Source: CAIQJJ01 sp049325275
Lineage (GTDB): Bacteria; Chloroflexota; Anaerolineae; Anaerolineales; UBA4823
Assembly: GCA_049325275.1 (NCBI GenBank)
Contig: JBMOLU010000089.1
Location: 62,001-126,000, forward strand
Reading direction: 5' to 3'
DNA: 64,000 bases
Part shown: in pieces, positions 56,291 through 64,000 of the stretch
Position numbering within the stretch: position 1 is the stretch's first letter
Layout of the letters: each line of letters starts with the position of its first letter
Notes under the pieces: generated by a model
What the model was told of the DNA's origin: nothing
The model's database searches: none
What the model saw: only the letters and a program-made list of their open reading frames with translations
Position numbers and translations under genes: made by a program

Positions 56291-59119
56291 ATGAGAAACG
56301 CCCTCCTTCGCCTTATCCTTTTTGCCGCGCTGGTGTGCAGCCTGCTGCCACCTGCATCGGGCTATGCCGCGCCGGCCGGGCAAAGCGGCGCGTCGCAAGA
56401 GAATGCGCTGGCCTTGCTCAACTCGCTTACCCCGGAAGAACGCGTCGGCCAGCTTTTCATGGTGACCTTCAGCGGTTACGACGCCAGTTCCAACACCCCC
56501 ATTTACAACCTCCTCGTAAAACACCACGTTGGCGCAGTGATGATGCTCAACACCAACGATAACTTTCTGGCCCCCGACGTCACCGTCAGCATGGCCCAGA
56601 ACTTGATTCGCCAGCTTCAACTCAATGAATTCAACGCTTCACAGCAGGTTCAAACCAATGCGGAGACCGGGGCAACGTACCAAGATGCGTACGTTCCCCT
56701 GTTCATCGCCACCATCCAGGATGGCGACGGCTACCCCTACGACCAAATCCTGAACGGCTTGAGCACTTTGCCCAACCCCATGACGATTGGCGCCACCTGG
56801 GACCCGGAGCAAGCTCACAAGATCGGCGCCATCCTGGGCGACGAGCTCTCAGCGCTGGGTTACAACCTGTTAATTGGGCCGTCGTTGGACGTACTCGACT
56901 CGCCAAACCCGGAAAGCGGCGGCGATTTGAGCGTGCGTACGTTTGGCGGCGACCCGTTTTGGGTGGGCCAGATGGGCAGCGCCTACATCGGCGGCATCCA
57001 TGAAGGCAGCGCCGGGCACATGGCCGTGATCGCCAAAAACTTCCCCGGCTTCGGCGGCGCAGACCGCCCGCCGGAAGAAGAAGTGGCGACGGTACGCAAG
57101 GTGCTCGAGCAACTCAAGCAAATCGAGTTGGCGCCTTTCTTCGCCGTCACCGGCAACGCAGCCAGCCCCGAAACGACCACCGATGGCCTGCTCGTCTCGC
57201 ATATCCGCTACCAGGGGTTCCAGGGCAATATTCGCGAAACGACCAAACCGGTCAGTTTCGATGCGGCTGCGCTCAACCAACTGACCAGCCTGCCGGCGAT
57301 CAGCGCCTGGCGGGAAAAAGGCGGTGTGATGGTCAGCGCCGACTTGGGCAGCCGCGCCGTGCGGCGTTTTTACGACCCCAGCGGGCAAACCTTCAACAGC
57401 CAGCTCGTAGCTCGCGACGCCTTTCTGGCCGGTAATGACCTGCTTTACCTGGGCAACTTCACCGCCAGCAGAGATACGGATGCTTACACGTCGATCACCA
57501 ACACGTTGAACTTTTTCACCGAGAAATACCGTGAGGATGAAGCTTTTGCACAACGCGTCGATGAATCGGTGCTGCGTATCCTGGCGTTGAAATATCGCCT
57601 GTATGGTGGCAGCTTCAGCATCTCGCAGGTGCTGATGAACGAAAACGATCTCAACCGCCTGAACCAGGCCAACCCGGTCGTTCTCGAAACCGCCAGCAAA
57701 GCGGCCGTGCTGATCAGTCCCGACCAAAGTGAGCTGACCGATACATTACCCAGCCCGCCCGCCCGCAACGACAAGATCGTCTTCATTACCGACACACGCA
57801 CCTTCTCACAATGCAGCCGTTGCCCCGAACAGTTCGTCATGCCGGTCAATGCCCTACAGTCGGCAGTCTTCCGCCTGTACAACCGGGGCGGGCAGGTGCT
57901 GGCCGACAACCTGAAATCGTACAGCTTTCAAGATTTACAGAACATGCTCGATGCCGGTGTGGGTGTGGCGCAGATCGAGAACGCCCTCAGCAGCGCCGAC
58001 TGGATCGTGTTTGCGATGATGGATGTGACACCCAGCGTGCCATCTTCTTACGCTTTGCGCAATTTTCTCAAAGAGCGTCCAGAACTTTTCCAGCAAAAGA
58101 AACTGATCGTTTTTGCCTTTACGGCTCCCTACTACCTGGACACGACCGAGATATCCAAGTTGACCGCTTACTACGGCTTATTCAGCCACGGCCCCAACCG
58201 AAACTCGGTATTCGCCGATGTGGCGGCGCGCCTGCTGTTCCAAGAAATGCGCGCCACGGGGGTCCTGCCGGTTAGCGTTGCAGGGGTATACGATCTCAAC
58301 CAGGCCGTCTTTCCTGCGGCTGGCCAGGTCATCCCGTTGGCCTTCGACTATCCCGCGCAAGAGTCCCCGGCGGGCACCCCCACACCGGAAGCAACCCCCT
58401 TACCCAAACTCTTTCAGTTGAACGAGCTCGTTCCTGTGCGCACAGGCACCATTCTCGATCACAATGGCAAGCCTGTGCCAGATGGCACGGTTGTACGCTT
58501 TTCCTTTACCCGCCTGGGAGATAACCCGATCGTCCTGCAGATGGATGCGAGCACCATCCAGGGAGTCGCTCGGGTCACTTACCGCGTCGAAAATCCAGGG
58601 AAATGGGAAGCACGCGCTGAGAGCGGCGAGGCCGACGAGTCAGAAGTGTTACCCTTTGAAGTGCCAGCGCCGCTGAATGAAGCAACCTTCGCGCCCACCG
58701 ATACCCATACGTCCGTTCCACCAACCGCCACGTTGACGCCAGAACCCTCCTCGACGAGTGAACCCCCAACGGCCACTCCCCCACCCACACCCACTGCGCC
58801 CCCTCCCGCTGCAGGCGTCGGCTTTGGCGACTGGTTGATGGCGTTTTTAATCAGCTTCGCCATCGGGATAAGCGGCTATGTGCTGGCAACACGCCTGAGC
58901 AATACACGGTGGGGGGTGCGCTTTGGCCTGCTGGCACTGGTCGGCGGCATCGCCGCCTACACCTACCTGGCATTCGACCTGCCGGGCAGCCAGAAGGTCC
59001 TCGAGAATGCAGAAATCTGGGGGGTAATCGCACTCGCTGTGGTGGGCGCCATCACAGGTTGTGGAATGGCATGGGTTTGGATGCTTACGATGCGCAGCCG
59101 CCCTAACGGAACAAAGTAA
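56291..59119 (+). CDS. GH3 (NagZ-like) secreted/membrane-anchored protein with altered active-site loop
   Basis: 942 residues. A signal peptide (about 1-26) leads into a GH3 N-terminal domain ('LTPEERVGQLFMVTF', 'VGAVMMLN', 'LLIGPSLDVLDSPN', 'GGVMVSADLG' with a candidate nucleophile Asp near 351). In NagZ the loop K-H-F-P-G-H-G...D-x-H supplies the catalytic His; here it reads 'KNFPGFGGADRPPEEE' (249-264) with no His. A second alpha/beta domain follows (to about 690), then an Ig-like segment, a Thr/Pro-rich spacer (about 805-845) and three membrane helices. It could be a lectin or a changed hydrolase of the cell envelope. The 3' end overlaps the convergent kinase gene by 17 nt. Confidence 0.8.
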   Translation: MRNALLRLILFAALVCSLLPPASGYAAPAGQSGASQENALALLNSLTPEERVGQLFMVTFSGYDASSNTPIYNLLVKHHVGAVMMLNTNDNFLAPDVTVSMAQNLIRQLQLNEFNASQQVQTNAETGATYQDAYVPLFIATIQDGDGYPYDQILNGLSTLPNPMTIGATWDPEQAHKIGAILGDELSALGYNLLIGPSLDVLDSPNPESGGDLSVRTFGGDPFWVGQMGSAYIGGIHEGSAGHMAVIAKNFPGFGGADRPPEEEVATVRKVLEQLKQIELAPFFAVTGNAASPETTTDGLLVSHIRYQGFQGNIRETTKPVSFDAAALNQLTSLPAISAWREKGGVMVSADLGSRAVRRFYDPSGQTFNSQLVARDAFLAGNDLLYLGNFTASRDTDAYTSITNTLNFFTEKYREDEAFAQRVDESVLRILALKYRLYGGSFSISQVLMNENDLNRLNQANPVVLETASKAAVLISPDQSELTDTLPSPPARNDKIVFITDTRTFSQCSRCPEQFVMPVNALQSAVFRLYNRGGQVLADNLKSYSFQDLQNMLDAGVGVAQIENALSSADWIVFAMMDVTPSVPSSYALRNFLKERPELFQQKKLIVFAFTAPYYLDTTEISKLTAYYGLFSHGPNRNSVFADVAARLLFQEMRATGVLPVSVAGVYDLNQAVFPAAGQVIPLAFDYPAQESPAGTPTPEATPLPKLFQLNELVPVRTGTILDHNGKPVPDGTVVRFSFTRLGDNPIVLQMDASTIQGVARVTYRVENPGKWEARAESGEADESEVLPFEVPAPLNEATFAPTDTHTSVPPTATLTPEPSSTSEPPTATPPPTPTAPPPAAGVGFGDWLMAFLISFAIGISGYVLATRLSNTRWGVRFGLLALVGGIAAYTYLAFDLPGSQKVLENAEIWGVIALAVVGAITGCGMAWVWMLTMRSRPNGTK

Positions 59120-60092
59120 CCAACAGGCTCAGGATCAACAGCCCACCGCTTAGCAAAAGCAAAACCCGTTCAGGGGTTGCCGCGAAGACATCGGCCAGGC
59201 TGGGCGCCGGCAGGGAACGGGAGGAACCGGGTGAAGGGCTCCAATCGCCGAAGAGGGCCTGGCGAAAGGCTTTGATATCCGGCGGGCGCTGGTCGGGATG
59301 CAGGTTCATGGCCCACAAGATAGCCCGTTCTGTGCGCAGAGTGATCTCGGGATTGATCTGGCGGGGCAGGATCAGGCTGTCGGGCCGCAGAAAACGCTCG
59401 CGGGCTTCCACCGGAGCCGAGTTCGTCAGCAAGTGATAGAGCGTTGCACCGAAAGCATAGATGTCGCTGCGCACATCGGTGTGGCCGGCGTCGCCGCCAT
59501 ACTGCTCTAACGGCGTATACTGGACGGTTCCCCGCCCTTGCAGCACCGTTACGGTGACTTCATCCGAAGCAAGGATCTTGACCAGGCCAAAATCGACTAG
59601 CTTGACCAGGCCGCTCGGTGTGAGCTTGATATTGCCGGGCTTGATGTCGCGGTGCAGAATTGGCGGGTCCTGGCTGTGAAGGTATTCGAGGGCATCGGCC
59701 AGTTGGCTGGTCCAGGCCAGCACGTTGGCTTCGGAAAGGAAGCATCCGCTCTGGCGTGTCTCGCTAATAATGGTGCGCAGGTCTTCGCCCGGGATATAAT
59801 CCATGACCACATAGTCGCGCCCGCTCAGCGAGAAGAAGTCGGAAACCTTGGGCAAATTGGGATGATCCAGGCGCGCCAAAACAGTAGCTTCACGCATAAA
59901 TTGATCACGGGCCTGGCGCAGCAAATCGGTCGGCATAGATCGATCGTGCTCGACCTCTTTCAGGGCACATTGGCGGCCTTCCAGGCGGTTGTCATCCGCC
60001 AGGTAAATGCTGCCCATGCCACCCTGGCCGATAATGCGGCGAATTTGGTAACGGCCGCGTAAGATTTCTCCGGGTTTCAATGGTGTAGGCAT
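59103..60092 (-). CDS. Hanks-type Ser/Thr kinase, tail-anchored
   Basis: 329 residues: glycine loop 'IGQGGMGSIY', Lys 45, 'ILHRDIKPGNIKL' (Asp 149), 'VDFGLVK' (167-169 DFG) and 'GRGTVQYTPLEQYGG', a P+1 loop found in Chloroflexota kinases. The C-terminal membrane helix (about 306-328) is followed by only one residue, so no external domain exists. ATG 60092 is preceded by a TATAAT 14 nt upstream. It is divergent from an FHA-domain regulator (60128-60805), a natural reader of phosphothreonine made by the kinase. Confidence 0.9.
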   Translation of the reverse strand: MPTPLKPGEILRGRYQIRRIIGQGGMGSIYLADDNRLEGRQCALKEVEHDRSMPTDLLRQARDQFMREATVLARLDHPNLPKVSDFFSLSGRDYVVMDYIPGEDLRTIISETRQSGCFLSEANVLAWTSQLADALEYLHSQDPPILHRDIKPGNIKLTPSGLVKLVDFGLVKILASDEVTVTVLQGRGTVQYTPLEQYGGDAGHTDVRSDIYAFGATLYHLLTNSAPVEARERFLRPDSLILPRQINPEITLRTERAILWAMNLHPDQRPPDIKAFRQALFGDWSPSPGSSRSLPAPSLADVFAATPERVLLLLSGGLLILSLLVTLFR

Positions 60093-60102
60093 AGCAAGTT
60101 TG

Positions 60103-60112
60103 TGATATTATA
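60103..60112. promoter_or_regulatory. Overlapping divergent -10 boxes between the kinase and FHA-regulator genes
   Basis: TATAAT on the minus strand (60107-60112) and TGATATTAT on the plus strand (60103-60111) share five base pairs. Both genes start within 20 nt of it: the kinase with a leader of about 8 nt, the FHA gene with about 10 nt including GGAGGAG. The two polymerases could not bind together, so the promoters are probably mutually exclusive. Confidence 0.5.
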
Positions 60113-60127
60113 CCCGCTGGAGGAGAT

Positions 60128-60805
60128 ATGGTAAGTGATGATGTTCCCATTTTGATCGGCCAAAGCGGACCCCTTAACGGCTACCGTTTTCCGGTGCAAA
60201 ACGATCTGCTCGTGGGGCGCGATGCCAGTTGTGACATTACGATTGCCGACCGTCAGGTGTCGCGTTATCACGCGCGTTTCCTGGTTACCCCGGATGGGGT
60301 AAATGTGGAGGACCTGGGCAGCAAAAACGGAACGCATTGTAATGGTCAGCCCATTCAGGAAGCCGTACACTTGCAAGATGGGGATGTCGTTCAAATTGCC
60401 CTGGTGCAAAAATTCCTGTATGTCAGTTCCGATGCCACGGCGACGATGCCGTTGGAATCGATGACCCAAACCGACCTAGGGTTCCAAATGCCGCGCCGGC
60501 TGCGGCTGGAAAAGCGCTCGCGGCGGGTGTGGGTCAACGAACAGGAACTTGTGCCACCGCTATCCGTCTCCCAATTCCGCCTGCTGGAACTGCTCTACGA
60601 GCGTGATGGGCGGGTCGTCGACCGGCGAGAGATGTCTGCCGTGGTGTGGGGAGATGAGGAAGCCGCAGACGTCTCCGAACAGGCGCTGGATGCACTGGTG
60701 CGCCGCCTGCGTGACCGCTTGGCAGCCTTGGACCCGTCTTACCAGTACATCATTACGGTGCGTGGGCATGGGCTGCGCCTGGACAACCCACCGATGGATA
60801 TCTAG
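60128..60805 (+). CDS. FHA domain + OmpR-type winged-helix DNA-binding protein
   Basis: 225 residues. The FHA domain (about 20-95) has 'LLVGRDASCDITIADRQVSRYHARF' (parts: G-R, S-x-x-H phosphothreonine-binding residues) and 'VEDLGSKNGTHCNG'. The C-terminal region (about 120-225) is a winged-helix of the trans_reg_C type: 'LSVSQFRLLELLYERDGRVVDRREM' (parts) and 'VRRLRDRLAALDPSYQYIITVRGHGLRL' (parts). There is no receiver domain. The likely control is by binding a phosphorylated partner, or itself being phosphorylated by the divergent kinase. GGAGGAG precedes the ATG. Confidence 0.88.
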   Translation: MVSDDVPILIGQSGPLNGYRFPVQNDLLVGRDASCDITIADRQVSRYHARFLVTPDGVNVEDLGSKNGTHCNGQPIQEAVHLQDGDVVQIALVQKFLYVSSDATATMPLESMTQTDLGFQMPRRLRLEKRSRRVWVNEQELVPPLSVSQFRLLELLYERDGRVVDRREMSAVVWGDEEAADVSEQALDALVRRLRDRLAALDPSYQYIITVRGHGLRLDNPPMDI

Positions 60806-60941
60806 GAACGCAGATTTAAAGAAGAATCCGATTTCTATGCTTGGAAACAGCCTTATTTCGGACAGTTATTTAATTCCCGTTCCTCAAACGGATACCGTTG
60901 CTCGCGCAAACCGCCGTCGTGGGCAGAAAAACCGGCCTGGC

Positions 60942-62216
60942 CTAGCGCGTGTTGTGGGCGAGCGCACCTGCTTTGGACATTTCCAGAGTTTCCTCATACA
61001 CGGCGATCATCCGGGCGGCGATCTTTTCCCAACCGTAGCCACGGGCGACGCGCATGGCGTCTTCGCCCATCTGCATGCGCAACGCTTCATCGCTGACCAG
61101 CGCCGTCAGGCGTTGGGCCAGGGCCGCCGGTTCACCGGAAGGAACGGTATAGCCGGTGATGCCATCCTGCACGAGAAAAGCCAGGCCGCCAACCTGAGAA
61201 GCCACCACGGGGGTACCGCAAGCCATCGCTTCCAACGCAACCATGCCAAACGATTCATAGTGCGAGGGCATCACCAGCACCTCGGCTGCTGAATAGTAGT
61301 AGGGCAGCGTATCCTGGCTACGCTTGCCCACAAACATCACCAGGTCTTCCAGGCCATAGCGCCGGCAGAGCTTTTTGATACGGGCCATTTCGGCGCTCAT
61401 TTGATCGGGGCCTGCCTCCGGGTCACCGCCGATGACCATCAGGCAAAGTGGAAAACGATCGAAGATACCATTCTGGCGCATGATGGCCAGTGCGCGGATG
61501 AGCACATCCAGGCCCTTGAGACGCTCGATGCGCCCGACGAAGAGCAACATGCGGTCGAGGCAGGTCACGCCGATAAAGTCTTTGGCTTCGTCTGTGTCAA
61601 TCGGGTAAAAATGGCACAAGTCGACGCCCGGCGGGATCACGACGATGCGGCGGGTGTCGGCTTCGTACAACCATTGCAGTTGGGCCAACTCGGCCGGCGT
61701 GGCCGCCACGATGCGGTCGGCGGCCTGCAATACCTGGCGCTCGCCATCCAGGCGATATTGGCCTTCGACTTCAGACGGCCGGCTGGCGACGCGGTTCTTC
61801 ATCACCACGAGGGTATGGAACATGTGAATTACGGGAACCTGCCAGGCAGCCTTCAAATCCAGGGCAGCCACGCCGGACATCCAGTAATGGCTGTGAATGA
61901 TGTCGTACTGCAATCCCTTGTTGCGTGTGAACTCCTGGATACCGGCCACGAACTGGGGCAGGTAGGCTGCCAGTTCCTGTTTGGGCAGTGGGACCTCGGG
62001 GCCGGCCGGGATATGAACGACGCGGTTGCCGTAACCGAGGTCGTGCGAGACGTGCGGTACGTGCTCGTCTTGCGAACGGGTAAAAACATCGACGTGAATG
62101 CCCATGCGGCCAAGCTGGCGGGTCAATTCGCGCACGTAGACATTCATCCCACCGGTATCCTTTCCTCCCAGGGTCGCCAGGGGGCAGGTATGATAGGAAA
62201 GCATAGCGATTTTCAT
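60942..62216 (-). CDS. Glycosyltransferase family 4, MshA/sucrose-synthase-like
   Basis: 424 residues with 'LSYHTCPLATLGGKDTGGMNVYVRELTR' (parts; G-G-M-N-V-Y-V), 'DIIHSHYWMSGVAALDLK' and 'VIPPGVDLCHFYP', then 'LFVGRIERLKGLDVLI' and 'SHYESFGMVALEAMACGTPVVAS', the full GT4 motif set. The HSHYWMSG stretch is typical of the MshA/sucrose-phosphate-synthase branch. No mycothiol genes are near, so the product is not known. An extended -10 box (TGATATACT) ends 7 nt before ATG 62216, which suggests a leaderless message. Confidence 0.88.
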   Translation of the reverse strand: MKIAMLSYHTCPLATLGGKDTGGMNVYVRELTRQLGRMGIHVDVFTRSQDEHVPHVSHDLGYGNRVVHIPAGPEVPLPKQELAAYLPQFVAGIQEFTRNKGLQYDIIHSHYWMSGVAALDLKAAWQVPVIHMFHTLVVMKNRVASRPSEVEGQYRLDGERQVLQAADRIVAATPAELAQLQWLYEADTRRIVVIPPGVDLCHFYPIDTDEAKDFIGVTCLDRMLLFVGRIERLKGLDVLIRALAIMRQNGIFDRFPLCLMVIGGDPEAGPDQMSAEMARIKKLCRRYGLEDLVMFVGKRSQDTLPYYYSAAEVLVMPSHYESFGMVALEAMACGTPVVASQVGGLAFLVQDGITGYTVPSGEPAALAQRLTALVSDEALRMQMGEDAMRVARGYGWEKIAARMIAVYEETLEMSKAGALAHNTR

Positions 62217-62223
62217 GCGAGCG

Positions 62224-62232
62224 AGTATATCA
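62224..62232 (-). promoter_or_regulatory. Extended -10 promoter of the GT4 gene
   Basis: TGATATACT on the minus strand is followed by CGCTCGC and then ATG 62216, putting the predicted start on the start codon. No Shine-Dalgarno sequence is present. Confidence 0.5.
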
Positions 62233-62259
62233 CTTTCGCCAAAGAGCGCGATCTTTTCC

Positions 62260-62289
62260 TTGCCATCTACACCAAACCTTTGGTATAAT
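62260..62289 (+). promoter_or_regulatory. Promoter of tRNA-Thr
   Basis: TTGCCA, 18 nt, TATAAT, ending 26 nt before the mature tRNA start. This is the best consensus promoter in the window. Confidence 0.7.
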
Positions 62290-62315
62290 CCCGCTCGCTC
62301 CGTTGGGGCAAAGGC

Positions 62316-62388
62316 GCCACCGTAGCTCAGTCGGCAGAGCAGCCGCTTCGTAAGCGGCGGGTCAAGGGTTCGACTCCCTTCGGTGGCT
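62316..62388 (+). tRNA. tRNA-Thr (anticodon CGT)
   Basis: All arms fold: acceptor GCCACCG / CGGTGGC, D stem GCTC / GAGC, anticodon stem GCCGC / GCGGC with loop TTCGTAA (anticodon CGT, reading ACG), T stem AAGGG / CCCTT with loop TTCGACT, discriminator T. The CCA end is not encoded (TCACAG follows). Promoter and terminator flank it closely, so it is an independent transcription unit. Confidence 0.97.
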
Positions 62389-62395
62389 CACAGGC

Positions 62396-62440
62396 AAACC
62401 GGCCACCCTCATGATTGATGAGGGTGGCCGGTTTGTTTTC
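62396..62440 (+). terminator. Rho-independent terminator of tRNA-Thr
   Basis: A perfect 17-bp stem (AAACCGGCCACCCTCAT / ATGAGGGTGGCCGGTTT) with loop GATTG, followed by GTTTTC. It starts 8 nt after the tRNA and is the strongest intrinsic terminator in the window. Confidence 0.9.
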
Positions 62441-62497
62441 ACGGGATGAGGGAAGATTTCCTGGGAGACGGTACATGCGAACCATTCAGGTGATTTC

Positions 62498-62785
62498 CTA
62501 CTCAAAAATCAGTGGCAAGTGGATCAGAAACTGGTGAATGGATAAACCAATCCCTTGCCAAAAGCCCCCCGTGAGTATGTAAGTATCCGCTCCAAGCGAG
62601 CCGGCTTCCGGTTGACCGACTGTACCACTTAAAACATACTGCCCGTTTGTCGATTGGCTACGCCCACCACCCTGATCGACCGTCCACCAGTTGATCTGGT
62701 AATCCGTGGTTGCCACGAGAGTCGTACCCATCAGGAAAAGACAGCACAGACCGAGAAAAATAGCAAGTCCGGCTTTTTTCTTCAT
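62498..62785 (-). CDS. Small secreted protein with a WWTVDxGGG...GGFW module
   Basis: 95 residues. A signal peptide (MKKKAGLAIFLGLCCLFL, about residues 1-27) precedes 'YQINWWTVDQGGGRSQS', 'YVLSGTVGQPEAGSLG' and 'YILTGGFWQG'. I recall this short module from secreted proteins of Anaerolineae and some Planctomycetes; its function is not known to me. The C-terminus is hydrophobic ('IHQFLIHLPLIFE'). ATG 62785 follows GGTTGGAGG. It is encoded 50 nt after the repeat protein gene, so both may be on one message. Confidence 0.7.
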   Translation of the reverse strand: MKKKAGLAIFLGLCCLFLMGTTLVATTDYQINWWTVDQGGGRSQSTNGQYVLSGTVGQPEAGSLGADTYILTGGFWQGIGLSIHQFLIHLPLIFE

Positions 62786-62834
62786 AAGTGCATCCTCCAA
62801 CCTATCTGCAAAACCTTCGCTTGTGCGCTGAATT

Positions 62835-64000
62835 TCAACGTTGCCGCCAGAAGGGCACACAAAAGGTATTCGAGCAATGTATCACCTTCAAATCACTATT
62901 GATCATGTCGAAATAACTGATTACAGGCAAACCATCGACCCCAATAGAGATTGCGGTGAACTCACCCACATTTTCAAGACCATCGACAACGGTAGATGTG
63001 GCACTGCTGCAGCGGATATCGTGACAGTGAGCCACCTTCAGGGCCGTGTTTGTATCATCGCGGTAGCTAATCATAGGCAAACCATCAGCGCCAATTGTGA
63101 TCGAAGTATACAGACCAATATCCCCAGTAGTATCGATTGCGTTGGCAGTTGCGCTACCACAGATCACATCATTGCAGTGAGCTACTTTCAAATCATCGTT
63201 GGTGTTATCGCGATAACTGATCACAGGCAAACCATCTACACCAATAGCAATTGATGTGGAGTAACCAACTTCCCCCACTGTATCCAAGGTGTTTATCGTG
63301 ACACTACTGCAGAGCACATCGTTACAGTGAGCCGCTTTCAAGTTCGCGTTGAAGTTGTCGCGATAGCTAACGATGGGTAAACCATCGGTTCCGATTGCGA
63401 TCGACGTAGAATAACCAATACCGGTACCAGCATCCAACGTGTTCACCGTTGCGCTGCCACAGATCACATCATCACAATGGGCTATTCGAAGTGCGGTAGC
63501 GCTACCATCACGGTAGCTGATGATGGGCAAACCATCAGCACCAATGGCAATCGAGGAGTACTCACCAACGCTCCCAGTCATGACCAAAGTGGTCGTTATG
63601 GCACTGCTGCACGTGACGTCGTTGCAGTGAGCTACCTTCAAATCGAAGTTTGTGCCATCATGGTAGCTGATAATGGGCAAACCATCGCTACCTATCGCAA
63701 TCGAGTTGACAAAGTCACCAACGATGCCTGTCGTATCCACAGTCGTAAGTGCGGCACTGCGACAGGCAATATCGTTACAGTGAGCCACCTTCAGATCGCT
63801 ATTGCCAGAATCATAGTAACTGATCACGGGCAAGCCATCAATCCCAATGGTAACGGATGTGAACGAACCAACATCTGCAGCAGAATCGACTGTCGTAATG
63901 GCATTATCCGAGGGTGCCAACGAGCGATTAAGTGGAGAATCTACATCACACTCCACACGACCATCGGCATAAATTAGGCGAATGGTGCTACCTACGGCGC
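62835..64000 (-). CDS. Secreted-type protein with seven or more DGLPxISY repeats, C-terminal part
   Basis: The frame is open to the window edge, so the N-terminus is missing; the apparent start at 63956 is an internal GTG. At least seven repeats of about 46-50 residues follow the pattern 'SIAIGxDGLPVISYRDxx', 'LKVAHCNDVxC' and 'TLDTTG', each with two Cys that could form a disulfide. Such short strand-rich repeats fit a beta-propeller blade, and seven blades would close one propeller. The C-terminus ends with a degenerate repeat ('VPFWRQR'). Its binding partner is unknown. Confidence 0.75.
   Translation of the reverse strand, partial: AVGSTIRLIYADGRVECDVDSPLNRSLAPSDNAITTVDSAADVGSFTSVTIGIDGLPVISYYDSGNSDLKVAHCNDIACRSAALTTVDTTGIVGDFVNSIAIGSDGLPIISYHDGTNFDLKVAHCNDVTCSSAITTTLVMTGSVGEYSSIAIGADGLPIISYRDGSATALRIAHCDDVICGSATVNTLDAGTGIGYSTSIAIGTDGLPIVSYRDNFNANLKAAHCNDVLCSSVTINTLDTVGEVGYSTSIAIGVDGLPVISYRDNTNDDLKVAHCNDVICGSATANAIDTTGDIGLYTSITIGADGLPMISYRDDTNTALKVAHCHDIRCSSATSTVVDGLENVGEFTAISIGVDGLPVISYFDMINSDLKVIHCSNTFCVPFWRQR

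Noticed and set aside
60806..60941. Gap between the convergent FHA-regulator and GT4 genes
   Set aside because: Examined for a terminator or small gene; no stem with T-run and no supported frame were found.

Overview
The window is 64 kb of bacterial DNA that looks like an Anaerolineae-type Chloroflexota chromosome. This is an inference from gene content: Hanks-type kinases with C-terminal membrane anchors, a gap-pgk-tpiA group next to yvcK, an AAA+ ATPase with a winged-helix-like N-terminus, small secreted proteins ending in a 'WWTVDxGGG...GGFW' module, and frequent TTG/GTG starts. No rRNA or taxonomic marker is present, so the assignment is tentative.

Region 1 (1-40.9 kb, all on the minus strand, so it reads from high to low coordinates) is a very long surface-glycan locus. 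It begins with an RfaH/NusG-like antiterminator (40360-40869). Next come a decayed toxin-antitoxin pair, a nucleotidyltransferase-like protein and an ABC polysaccharide exporter (wzm 37070-37942, wzt 35070-36353). These are followed by two adjacent sets of nonulosonic (sialic/legionaminic-like) acid genes (26904-34341), then about fifteen glycosyltransferases, methyltransferases, acyltransferases and sugar-nucleotide epimerases (9220-26873). The locus ends with a GC-rich block holding a sugar transferase fusion, a LegB-like dehydratase, a nucleotidyltransferase, a DegT aminotransferase, a Wzc-like tyrosine kinase, an O-antigen ligase, a flippase-like membrane protein and a WecG/TagA glycosyltransferase. 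The stretch of about 9.0-37.1 kb is visibly AT-richer than both flanks and looks like an exchangeable serotype-type cassette.

Between wzm and wzt, which are normally adjacent, sits a 0.7-kb element (36361-37064). It holds a GxxExxY-family (PD-(D/E)xK-like) gene surrounded by four copies of a 56-62-nt palindrome with the ends GCCACGAA...TTCGTGGC. I consider this the most interesting object in the window: it looks like a small nuclease-plus-hairpin mobile unit.

Region 2 (40.9-50 kb, minus strand) is housekeeping: an M50 protease, a cyclase-family hydrolase, tpiA, a Ser/Thr kinase with an extracellular jelly-roll-like domain, pgk, gap, yvcK and a STAS-like protein. Region 3 (50.2-59.1 kb, plus strand) carries a ROK sugar kinase, recJ, an AAA+ ATPase, a glycerophosphodiesterase, a lone CoA-transferase beta subunit and a GH3-type secreted/membrane protein. 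Region 4 (59.1-64 kb) carries a second Ser/Thr kinase divergent from an FHA-winged-helix regulator with overlapping -10 boxes, a GT4 glycosyltransferase, tRNA-Thr(CGT) with a clear promoter and terminator, a small secreted protein, and the end of a secreted protein with at least seven 'DGLPxISY' repeats.

Several promoters are of the extended -10 type (TGnTAnnnT), and some place the start site on or a few bases before the start codon, suggesting leaderless mRNAs. No CRISPR array, prophage, classical IS transposase or replication origin was seen.
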